In this document: positions 34,541-42,737 of the stretch, one piece after another
How the letters are laid out: each line of letters begins with the position of its first letter
Position numbering within the stretch: position 1 is the stretch's first letter
From: an uncultured bacterium
Lineage (GTDB): Bacteria; Bacillota; Clostridia; Oscillospirales; Oscillospiraceae
DNA length: 52,660 bases
Assembly: GCA_947383145.1 (NCBI GenBank)
Contig: CANDCH010000015.1
Span: 1-52,660 of the forward strand
Direction of reading: 5' to 3'
Made by a program: the position numbers and the translations under genes
Notes under the pieces: model-generated
Database searches by the model: none
Told to the model about the DNA's origin: nothing
The model's input: the letters and a program-made list of their open reading frames with translations, nothing else

Positions 34541-34569
34541 AGTATACCTCTTGCCGCACAGGTTGTCAA
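34541..34569 (-). promoter_or_regulatory. Sigma-A promoter B of the upstream peptide cassette
   Basis: On the minus strand, TTGACA (34569-34564) and TATACT (34546-34541) are 17 bases apart. The palindrome GGTTGTCAACC (34561-34571) covers the -35 box. Confidence 0.9.
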
Positions 34570-34608
34570 CCTCTTTCAACAAAATGAAAGAAATATTTTC
34601 CTCCATGC

Positions 34609-34639
34609 AAAAACAGAGGCGGGCCCAGGCCCGCCTCTG
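34609..34639 (-). terminator. Terminator of fucO
   Basis: An 11-bp perfect stem (34614-34624 with 34629-34639) is followed by five T on the minus strand, 19 bases after the fucO stop. Confidence 0.9.
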
Positions 34640-34657
34640 CCAAATTTGAACAAACGC

Positions 34658-35803
34658 TCACATGATCTTGCGGAACAGCGCCTTGAAGTCCTCCACGGAG
34701 GCGGCCTTGGGGTTGCCGGGGGCGCAGGCGTCGGCGGCGGCGGACTGGGCCAGGAACTCCAGGTCCTCCTCCTTCATGGCCTCCAGCCTGGTGGGGATGC
34801 CCACATCCACGGAAAGCTGGCGCACCGCGTCGATGGCGGCCTTGCGGTAGGCGGCCTGATCCATCCCGGCGGTGTCCACCCCCATGGCCTCGGCGATATA
34901 CTTGAACTTGTCGCCGGTGGCGTCCTGGTTGTACTCCATCACGATGGGGAGCATCATGGCGCAGGCCACGCCGTGGGGGGTGTCGTACACCGCGCCCAGG
35001 GTGTGGGCCATGGAGTGGGCGATGCCCAAGCCCACGTTGGAGAAGGCCATGCCGGTGACGAACTGGCCCAGGGCCATGGCCTCCCGGCCCTCGGGGTCGT
35101 TGTCCACGGCCTTGCGCAGGTTGGCGGAGATAAGCTTGATGGCCTCCAGGTTCAGGCAGTCGGCCAGCTCCCAGGCGGCGGCGGTGGTGTAGCCCTCGAT
35201 GGCGTGGGTCAGGGCGTCCATGCCGGTGGCGGCGGTGAGCCCCTTAGGCATGGTGGACATCATGTCCGGGTCCACAATGGCGATGTCGGGGATGTCGTTC
35301 ACGTCCACGCACACGAACTTGCGCTTCTTCTCCACGTCGGTGATGACGTAGTTGATGGTGGCCTCGGCGGCGGTGCCGGCAGTAGTGGGCACCGCGATGG
35401 TGAACACGGTGCGGTTCTTGGTGGGGGCCACCCCCTCCAGGGAGCGCACGTCGGCAAACTCGGGGTTGTTGATGATGATGCCGATGGCCTTGCCCGTGTC
35501 CATGGAGGAGCCGCCGCCGATGGCGATCATGTAGTCCGCGCCGCTGGCCTTGTAGGCCTCCACGCCGGCCACCACGTTCTCAATGGTGGGGTTGGGCTTG
35601 ATGTCGGAGTAGACAGAGTAAGCCATGTTGTTGGCGTCCAGCAGGTCGGTGACCTTCTTGGTGATGCCGAACTTCACCAGGTCGGGGTCGGAGGCGATGA
35701 ACGCCTTTTTCACGCCCTTGGCGGACACGATGCCGGGGATCTCCTGGATGGCGCCCTTGCCGTGGTAGGAAATGCCGTTGAGTACGAAGCGGTTGACAGC
35801 CAT
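34658..35803 (-). CDS. fucO: Lactaldehyde reductase / 1,2-propanediol oxidoreductase
   Basis: An iron-dependent group III alcohol dehydrogenase, 381 residues. The NAD site has IGGGSSMDTGKAIG. The metal ligands are Asp and His in TGMDALTHAIEGY, His in GIAHSMAHTLG and His in DTPHGVA. NNPEFADVRSLEG and TINYVITDVEKKRKFVCVD are very close to E. coli FucO, which reduces L-lactaldehyde to 1,2-propanediol during fucose or rhamnose fermentation. No fucose or rhamnose genes are adjacent, so another aldehyde is possible. A promoter with an upstream inverted repeat is present. Confidence 0.88.
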   Translation of the reverse strand: MAVNRFVLNGISYHGKGAIQEIPGIVSAKGVKKAFIASDPDLVKFGITKKVTDLLDANNMAYSVYSDIKPNPTIENVVAGVEAYKASGADYMIAIGGGSSMDTGKAIGIIINNPEFADVRSLEGVAPTKNRTVFTIAVPTTAGTAAEATINYVITDVEKKRKFVCVDVNDIPDIAIVDPDMMSTMPKGLTAATGMDALTHAIEGYTTAAAWELADCLNLEAIKLISANLRKAVDNDPEGREAMALGQFVTGMAFSNVGLGIAHSMAHTLGAVYDTPHGVACAMMLPIVMEYNQDATGDKFKYIAEAMGVDTAGMDQAAYRKAAIDAVRQLSVDVGIPTRLEAMKEEDLEFLAQSAAADACAPGNPKAASVEDFKALFRKIM

Positions 35804-35857
35804 TGGAAACTACCTCCTGTAATTTTTAAATTTCCTGGTTTTGGGTCCTTACCTTAC

Positions 35858-35929
35858 ACTATACCCTCTCCCACCCCCAGCGTCAAGGACGGCATAGGGT
35901 AAAATTTGGAGGTTCAGGTGGTATTTTAC
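35858..35929 (-). promoter_or_regulatory. fucO promoter with upstream inverted repeat
   Basis: On the minus strand, TTGACG (35886-35881) and TATAGT (35863-35858) are 17 bases apart. Just upstream, GTAAAAT (35899-35905) and ATTTTAC (35923-35929) form a 7-bp inverted repeat that could bind an activator or Rex-like factor. Confidence 0.6.
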
Positions 35930-35948
35930 ACTCCCCGAAACGGGAAAG

Positions 35949-35983
35949 CAGCCCGGCCTCACTGGAGGTCCGGGCTGCTCAGC
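35949..35983 (-). terminator. Terminator of the two-component operon
   Basis: A GC-rich hairpin (arms AGCAGCCCGG/CCGGGCTGCT with an inner CCTC/GAGG stem) overlaps the end of the kinase gene and is followed by a short T/C run on the minus strand. Confidence 0.7.
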
Positions 35984-37265
35984 CGTTCAGGGGAATGAGG
36001 ATTTTCAGGGTGAAATATCCCTGTCCGGCGTTCACCGTGGTGAAGCCGCCGTACTGGCCCACCGTATGCCGGATGCTCTTCAATCCAAAGCCGTGGTAGC
36101 CGTCCCCCGCCTTGGTGGTCAGGGGCAGGCCGTCCCGGAAGGACAGCTCCCCCTCCATGGGGTTGACCACCTGAAGGACCAGAAACTGCCGGTCCCGGCA
36201 GATGAGCACGTCGATCATCCGCTTCTCCGGCCCGTCCAGCCCCTGCACCCCCTCGATGGCGTTATCCAGGGCGTTGCCCAGCACGGCGTACAGGTCCACC
36301 GGGTCCATAAAGGCAAGCTGCTCCCCGTCGGCCACACAGCCCAGCCGGATGCCGTTGGCCTCGCAGTACAGGCTCTTCTCAGTGAGCACCGTGTCCAGCA
36401 CCTCGTTGCCCGTCTGGAAAATGGCGTCGTAGATGCGCACCGACTCCTCCGCCTCCCGCAGGTACCGCTCCTGGTTCTCCGCCCCCGCCATGGCGCGGAC
36501 GGCGGCCAGCTGGTGCTTCATGTCGTGGCACTTCCGGTTGATGATGGCAATGGTCTCCTTGGACAGGCGGTACTGCTCCTTCTGCCGGTGCCACAGCTGG
36601 TTCAGGGTGTCCAGTTCCTTTTTCATGGCGCTTTTGGAGAACAGGGTGTACTGAAAATAGAGCATGGTGGCGCAGTAGCACTGGGCCAGCCAGACGCTGG
36701 CCGGGTACAGCGCGCCGGCGCCGCTCGCGTCCATGTCGGAGTACATCCGCCAGCACAGCACCTCAAACACCGCCAGGGACAGCAGAGACAGGGTGAGCTG
36801 CCGGGGTCCCACCAGGTAGGTCCCCTTGTGGGGCATCCACCGCGCCAGCGTCAGGGTGATAACGACGCAGGCGCCGGCAAACAGCAGTACTCCCAGCCCC
36901 ACCCAAGCCGAAGAGCTCCACCCCACACGGGGAGAGAGCTGCCAGATGGCCATTATGAGAGACTCCGCCACCAGCTGGTGGGAAATCTGAACCCACACGG
37001 CGCCATACAGCGCCCCGGGCAGGGACAGCTCGCCGCACACCAGGAAAAACAGGGCGGAATAGCCGAAGGCCGCCGCCATGGTCCCCCACATGGGAAGGGG
37101 GCGGAGCAGCTCCGCCGCGCCGGCCGCCAGCCAGATCAGGGCCAGCGCCAGCATGGCGGCGGCCCGCCCCGCGGGGCGGGGCCGCTTGTCCAGCGGGCGC
37201 AGATAGCTGACGCACACCAGCCACAGCGCCAGAGGCCCGCCCTCCAGCAAAAAGCCGTCCATCAC
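35979..37265 (-). CDS. AgrC-type sensor histidine kinase
   Basis: A 428-residue membrane sensor. Six or seven hydrophobic segments (1-205) form the sensor. A short helix leads to the phosphorylated His in KCHDMKHQLAAV, and a GHKL ATP-binding domain follows: LGNALDNAIEGVQ (N box) and GYHGFGLKSI (G box). This layout is that of AgrC/GHKL quorum sensors. The start overlaps the regulator's stop as ATGA. No agrB or agrD is visible in the window, so the inducing signal is unknown. Confidence 0.87.
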   Translation of the reverse strand: MMDGFLLEGGPLALWLVCVSYLRPLDKRPRPAGRAAAMLALALIWLAAGAAELLRPLPMWGTMAAAFGYSALFFLVCGELSLPGALYGAVWVQISHQLVAESLIMAIWQLSPRVGWSSSAWVGLGVLLFAGACVVITLTLARWMPHKGTYLVGPRQLTLSLLSLAVFEVLCWRMYSDMDASGAGALYPASVWLAQCYCATMLYFQYTLFSKSAMKKELDTLNQLWHRQKEQYRLSKETIAIINRKCHDMKHQLAAVRAMAGAENQERYLREAEESVRIYDAIFQTGNEVLDTVLTEKSLYCEANGIRLGCVADGEQLAFMDPVDLYAVLGNALDNAIEGVQGLDGPEKRMIDVLICRDRQFLVLQVVNPMEGELSFRDGLPLTTKAGDGYHGFGLKSIRHTVGQYGGFTTVNAGQGYFTLKILIPLNG

Positions 37266-37969
37266 GCCCCGCCCCCCACGTAGTTGGTCAGGGCGGTCAT
37301 AAAGGCCGCGCGGTTCCTCCGGCTGATCTCCAGCTCATGTCCGGCCACCACCGCCACGTCCCGGCGCACCTCGGTGACATGGTACAGATTCACCAGATAC
37401 CAGTAATTGCACCGCACAAAGTGCCGGTCCCCCAGCTGGCTCTCCGCCTCCTTCATGCTGCCCCGGAGGACATACTCCCCCTGGTCCGTATGGTAGTGGA
37501 GCCGCCGGTCCTGTATCTCCACATAGTAAATCTGCCGGGTGTCCAGCCGCACCGCGCCGCCGGGCAGGGTGAGCACAAGCTGAGACGCCGCACGCCGGTC
37601 CACCAGGCGCGCCGCCCGGTCCAGCTTGACGGAAAAGGTGTAGTAATCCACCGGCTTGAGCACAAAGTCCAGCGCCCCCACGGAATAGCCCTGGATGGCG
37701 TACTGGGCCATATTGGTGATGAACACAATAACCACGTTCTGGTCCGTCCGGCGGATCTGCTCCGCCGCGGCCATGCCGTCCACCTGGGGCATCTCGATGT
37801 CCAGAAGTATGATGTCGTATACCGGCCGGTAGTCCGCCAGGAGCTCGCTGCCGTCCCGGAACGCCGCCACCTCCAGCGGCGTCCCCCGCTCGGCCTCGTA
37901 CCGGGCCAAAAATCCCTCCATCTGCGCCAGGACGGAGGGCTCGTCCTCCACAACCGCAACGCGAAGCAA
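37262..37969 (-). CDS. LytTR-family response regulator (AgrA-like)
   Basis: A 235-residue transcription regulator. The receiver domain (VVEDE near the start, phospho-acceptor Asp in IILLDIEMPQVDG, Lys in FVLKPVDYYTF) is followed by a LytTR DNA-binding domain (IYYVEIQDRRLHYHT, FVRCNYWYLVNLYHVTEV). The start is taken as TTG 37969 (product LRVAVVEDE), with GGAGG eight bases upstream; the GTG at 37978 abuts that site. It is cotranscribed with and upstream of its kinase. LytTR proteins bind pairs of direct repeats; none was defined here. Confidence 0.88.
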   Translation of the reverse strand: MLRVAVVEDEPSVLAQMEGFLARYEAERGTPLEVAAFRDGSELLADYRPVYDIILLDIEMPQVDGMAAAEQIRRTDQNVVIVFITNMAQYAIQGYSVGALDFVLKPVDYYTFSVKLDRAARLVDRRAASQLVLTLPGGAVRLDTRQIYYVEIQDRRLHYHTDQGEYVLRGSMKEAESQLGDRHFVRCNYWYLVNLYHVTEVRRDVAVVAGHELEISRRNRAAFMTALTNYVGGGA

Positions 37970-38024
37970 TGTCCGCACCTCCCTAATATCGCCAAAGCGC
38001 CGCTGATTATATCATTGACATCAG

Positions 38025-38053
38025 ATTATAGCACACAATCCCCGTCTGGGCAA
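38025..38053 (-). promoter_or_regulatory. Promoter of the two-component operon
   Basis: On the minus strand, TTGCCC (38053-38048) and TATAAT (38030-38025) are 17 bases apart, 56 bases before the regulator start. Confidence 0.55.
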
Positions 38054-38125
38054 GCCCAAGCAGACCTTTCGGCAATATTTTCTGTCGAATATTCGGTAAA
38101 AGCGCCGAAAACCGCCGCTTTCCCA

Positions 38126-38154
38126 TTGACAACCAAGTTTGTTTCCACTATAAT
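38126..38154 (+). promoter_or_regulatory. Promoter of the second MATE gene
   Basis: TTGACA at 38126-38131 and TATAAT at 38149-38154 with 17 bases between is a full consensus. Confidence 0.9.
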
Positions 38155-38227
38155 ACTAGCCTGTCGCTATTACTAACAATAGGGGGCGCCGCTGCTCCGC
38201 CCCGCCTGAGAAAAGGAGGAACTCCCT

Positions 38228-39616
38228 GTGGAACGGCCCGAATCTGAAAACAAAATGGGCGTCATGCCGGTGAACCGGCTGTTGTTGAATATGGCCATCC
38301 CCATCATGATCTCCATGCTGGTCCAGGCCCTTTACAACGTGGTAGACAGCTATTTCGTGTCCAAGGTCAGTCAGGACGCGCTGAACGCGGTGTCCCTGGC
38401 CTTCCCGGTGCAGAACCTGATGATCGCCGTCAGCGTGGGCACCGGCGTGGGCGTCAACGCCCTGCTGGCCCGGAGCCTGGGCCAGGGAGACAGGGAAAAG
38501 GTGAACCGCTCGGCGGTAAACGGCCTCTTTCTGGCGGCGCTGAGCTGTCTGGCGTTTGTGGCGCTGGGGCTCGCCTGCTCCCGGCTGTTTTACGCCGTCC
38601 AGACCGATATCCCCGGCATTGTGGACTACGGCGAGGACTACCTCACCATCGTGTGCGGGCTGAGCATGGGCCTGTTCGGCGCGGTCACCATGGAGCGGCT
38701 GCTCCAGGCCACCGGCCGCACCTTTTATACCATGATCGCCCAGGCGGCGGGGGCGCTGACCAATATCATTCTGGACCCCATCCTCATCTTCGGTCTGGGC
38801 CCCTTCCCCCGGATGGAGGTGGCGGGGGCCGCCCTGGCCACCGTCATCGGCCAGTTTTTGGGCTGCTGCGTGTCCATTTTCTTCAACGCCACCCGCAACC
38901 CGGACATCAAGATCTCCTTCCGGGGCTTCCGCCCCCACGGCCCCACCATCCGGGAGATCTACTCCGTGGGCCTGCCCAGCATTGTGATGCAGTCCATCGG
39001 CTCGGTGATGGTGTTCGGCATGAACCAGATTCTCATCGCCTTTACCGACACCGCCACCGCGGTGTTCGGGGTGTACTTCAAGCTCCAGTCCTTCTTCTTC
39101 ATGCCGGTGTTCGGCCTGTGCAACGGCATGGTGCCCATCGTGGCCTATAACTACGGCGCCCGCAAGCCAGACCGCATCGCCAAGACCATCAAGCTCAGCG
39201 TGATGTACGCCACCATTCTCATGGCCGTCGGCTTCGCCGTGTTCCAGATCTTCCCCGCCCCCCTGCTGGACATGTTCCGCTCGGAGGAGGACGCCGCCGG
39301 CAACCTGATCGCCATCGGCGTGCCCGCCCTGCGCATCATCTCCTTCAGCTGGCTGCTGGCAGGGTTCGGCATTGTCTCCTCCTCGGTGTTCCAGGCCCTG
39401 GACCACGGCGTGCTCAGCCTGATCTCCTCCCTGGTGCGCCAGCTCATCGTCCTGCTGCCCGCGGCCTTCCTCCTGGCCCGGCTGTTCCAGAACCTGGATA
39501 CGGTGTGGCTGGCCTTCCCCATCGCCGAGCTGTTCTCCTGCACCCTGTGCGCCGTCTTCATGCGCCGGGTGTACAGGCGGGATATCCTGCCCCTCCGGGC
39601 CCAGGCGGCGGAGTGA
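38228..39616 (+). CDS. MATE-family efflux transporter
   Basis: A 462-residue 12-helix exporter distinct from the one at 28767. The N-half has MAIPIMISMLVQALYNVVDS and FVSKVSQDALNAVSLAFP. The second half begins SVGLPSIVMQSIGSVMVFG. GLCNGMVPIVAYNYGA is a conserved MATE helix. The start is GTG 38228 with AAAGGAGG upstream. It is monocistronic behind a consensus promoter, divergent from the two-component operon, which could regulate it; that is inference from position only. Confidence 0.9.
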   Translation: MERPESENKMGVMPVNRLLLNMAIPIMISMLVQALYNVVDSYFVSKVSQDALNAVSLAFPVQNLMIAVSVGTGVGVNALLARSLGQGDREKVNRSAVNGLFLAALSCLAFVALGLACSRLFYAVQTDIPGIVDYGEDYLTIVCGLSMGLFGAVTMERLLQATGRTFYTMIAQAAGALTNIILDPILIFGLGPFPRMEVAGAALATVIGQFLGCCVSIFFNATRNPDIKISFRGFRPHGPTIREIYSVGLPSIVMQSIGSVMVFGMNQILIAFTDTATAVFGVYFKLQSFFFMPVFGLCNGMVPIVAYNYGARKPDRIAKTIKLSVMYATILMAVGFAVFQIFPAPLLDMFRSEEDAAGNLIAIGVPALRIISFSWLLAGFGIVSSSVFQALDHGVLSLISSLVRQLIVLLPAAFLLARLFQNLDTVWLAFPIAELFSCTLCAVFMRRVYRRDILPLRAQAAE

Positions 39617-39648
39617 GGCGAATCTTTACGTTTTTTCTCAACTGCCCA

Positions 39649-39677
39649 TTGACAGCGGGCCCCAGGCCGCATATAAT
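39649..39677 (+). promoter_or_regulatory. Promoter of the riboswitch-metK transcript
   Basis: TTGACA at 39649-39654 and TATAAT at 39672-39677 with 17 bases between. The riboswitch begins about 15 bases after the expected start point. Confidence 0.88.
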
Positions 39678-39699
39678 AGAGCCGTACAATTGAATAACC

Positions 39700-39800
39700 C
39701 TTATCAAGAGTGGCGGAGGGACCGGCCCGATGAAGCCACGGCAACCTGCTTTGCAAGGTGCCAAGTCCGGCGGAAACGCAAGATGAGGAGAGAACTGAGC
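39700..39800 (+). promoter_or_regulatory. SAM-I riboswitch (S-box)
   Basis: The conserved S-box core is present: CTTATCAAGAG, GGAGGGACCGGCCCGATGAAG, then CGGCAACC, GGTGCCAAGTCC and GATGAGGAGAG. It binds S-adenosylmethionine. With the terminator just downstream and metK next, the expected logic is premature termination when SAM is plentiful. Confidence 0.95.
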
Positions 39801-39808
39801 CATCCTGT

Positions 39809-39836
39809 CCCCCGCCGGTTTCCGGCGGGGGATTTT
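39809..39836 (+). terminator. Riboswitch expression-platform terminator
   Basis: A 10-bp perfect stem (39809-39818 with 39822-39831) with a TTT loop and ATTTTC after it lies between the riboswitch and the metK start. Confidence 0.88.
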
Positions 39837-39870
39837 CAGCCTCTTCCAAATTTAGAAAGGAGAAATAATC

Positions 39871-41052
<1,182 letters not shown>

Positions 41053-41069
41053 GTACATTACGATGGGTT

Positions 41070-41105
41070 CGGACCGCCGCGCTGGCCGCGCGGCGGTCCG
41101 TTTTG
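41070..41105 (+). terminator. Terminator of metK
   Basis: A 12-bp stem (41070-41081 with 41089-41100) is followed by TTTT. Confidence 0.88.
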
Positions 41106-41146
41106 CCTCCTTACAAATTATTTACAAAGTTCTAAAACATTTTTTA

Positions 41147-41175
41147 TTGCATTATTCGCGCCGGTATACTATACT
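41147..41175 (+). promoter_or_regulatory. Promoter of the O-antigen-ligase-like gene
   Basis: TTGCAT at 41147-41152 and TATACT at 41170-41175 have a 17-base spacer. An overlapping TATACT lies five bases earlier. Confidence 0.65.
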
Positions 41176-41241
41176 AAACAAGCTGTGCAAAATAACGCGG
41201 GACGGCCCCCCTCCGGGCCGCCGCTTTCAAAGGGTGTTTTT

Positions 41242-42687
41242 ATGAGTGATCTCCGCGTCAGGCTCAAGGCCTTCTCCAAAGCCAACCTCCAGCTGTTTCT
41301 GGCCTTATATATCATCTGCCAGCCCCTGCTGGACGTGCTCACCGGCCTGGGGGCGGAGTTTCAGCATCCCGTCACCGCGGGGGTGGTGGTCCGCTCCCTG
41401 TTCATGGCGCTGGCCTTTCTGTACTTCGTGTTCGTCAGCGATTTCCCGGGGAAAAAGCGGTGGATGATCTTCATCGGGGCAATATGCGCCTATCTGGTGG
41501 TGTTCATGGGCTATATGTTCTCCCTGGGCGGGCTGTCCCTGTGCCTGGCAAACCTCAAGGAGCTGGTCAAGACCTTCTTCATCCCCTTCGCCCTGGCCTT
41601 CCTCTGGTCGGTGTATCAGGAATACGGCTATCTGGCCGGAGCCCGGATCATCGGTCTGGCGGGGGCGCTGTACGCCAGCGTCATCCCCATCGCCCTGATC
41701 ACCCGCACCAGTTTCGTCTCCTACGGCAACGCCGGCATGGGCGCCCGGGGCTGGTTCTACGCCGCCAACGAGGTGGGCTGCGTCATCGCCCTCACCGCCC
41801 CCTTCACCATCGCCTGGTGTCTGGAGGTGCTGCCCGCCGCCACCAAAAAAGACTGGTGGAAGGGCGCGCTGGCCGTCTGGTCGCTGATTGCCATCGCCGT
41901 CAGCGCCAACTTCCTGGGCACCAAGATCGTGTTCGGCGCCATCGCCCTGTACTGTCTGGCCGCTTTCGTCTGGCAGCTGGTCCGCCTCAAGCAGCAGCCC
42001 AGCCGGACCACCCGGATTCAGGCCATTGCCATGGGCGGCACGCTGCTGCTCACCCTGCTCATCTTTTTCATCAACTCCCCCCTGATGACCTACCTGCTGG
42101 AGGTCTACTTCAAGCTGTTGTACAACGACCCGGAGCAGACCATGCTGGCCTGGGGCGAGGACATTCAGGCCGCAGCCAAGGGCACCTGGCTCCACACCCT
42201 GCTGGAGAACAACGAGGCCCTCCAGCGCATCGACCAGGTCCTCAGCCGCCGTCTGCTCAGTTCCTCCCCCTCCGTCCAGGTGTTCACCGAGGGCGGAATC
42301 CCGGCCAAGCTGCTGGGCATCGGCTACGCCACCGCCCCCTCCTACAGCCGGGAGGTCTACTTCATGGTGGAGATGGACCCCCTGGCCATGCTGGTCCGCC
42401 ACGGCGCGGTGGGCTTCCTGCTGTACTATGTCCCCTACCTGGGCTTCCTGGGCTGGGCGGTGGTTCAATTCTTCAAACGGCCTCTCCAGCGCCTGTCCTC
42501 CCTGCCCTGCTGCACCGCCCTGTACTGCACTCTGGTGGGCTTCGGCATCTCCACCATCGCGGGCCATGCCCTGGTGTGTCCGGCGGTGGCCACCTTCGTG
42601 CTGGTGGTGGGGCTGGAGCTGTGGGATCTGATTCAGGGGCAGAACCAGCTCCCCAAGGACAGCCGGAACGTCCCGCCCGCCCCGTAA
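41242..42687 (+). CDS. O-antigen ligase-like polytopic membrane protein
   Basis: A 481-residue protein with about 10-12 membrane helices and one long extracytoplasmic loop (about 295-375) before the last helices, as in the Wzy/WaaL O-antigen ligase and polymerase group. Motifs are weak: QPLLDVLTGLG near the start and ARGWFYAANEVGC, typical of the Firmicutes branch with an Asn-Glu pair. Such proteins join or polymerise cell-surface glycans. ATG 41242 follows AAAGGG by seven bases. It is monocistronic, with no glycosyltransferase neighbours, so the substrate is unknown. Confidence 0.72.
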   Translation: MSDLRVRLKAFSKANLQLFLALYIICQPLLDVLTGLGAEFQHPVTAGVVVRSLFMALAFLYFVFVSDFPGKKRWMIFIGAICAYLVVFMGYMFSLGGLSLCLANLKELVKTFFIPFALAFLWSVYQEYGYLAGARIIGLAGALYASVIPIALITRTSFVSYGNAGMGARGWFYAANEVGCVIALTAPFTIAWCLEVLPAATKKDWWKGALAVWSLIAIAVSANFLGTKIVFGAIALYCLAAFVWQLVRLKQQPSRTTRIQAIAMGGTLLLTLLIFFINSPLMTYLLEVYFKLLYNDPEQTMLAWGEDIQAAAKGTWLHTLLENNEALQRIDQVLSRRLLSSSPSVQVFTEGGIPAKLLGIGYATAPSYSREVYFMVEMDPLAMLVRHGAVGFLLYYVPYLGFLGWAVVQFFKRPLQRLSSLPCCTALYCTLVGFGISTIAGHALVCPAVATFVLVVGLELWDLIQGQNQLPKDSRNVPPAP

Positions 42688-42699
42688 ACGCATCCAAAT

Positions 42700-42732
42700 A
42701 ACGCCGCCGGCCGGCCGACCGGCGGCGTTTTC
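42700..42732. terminator. Bidirectional terminator
   Basis: An 11-bp perfect stem (42700-42710 with 42719-42729) lies between the convergent O-antigen-ligase-like and feoB genes; short T runs follow. Confidence 0.8.
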
Positions 42733-42737
42733 AGACG

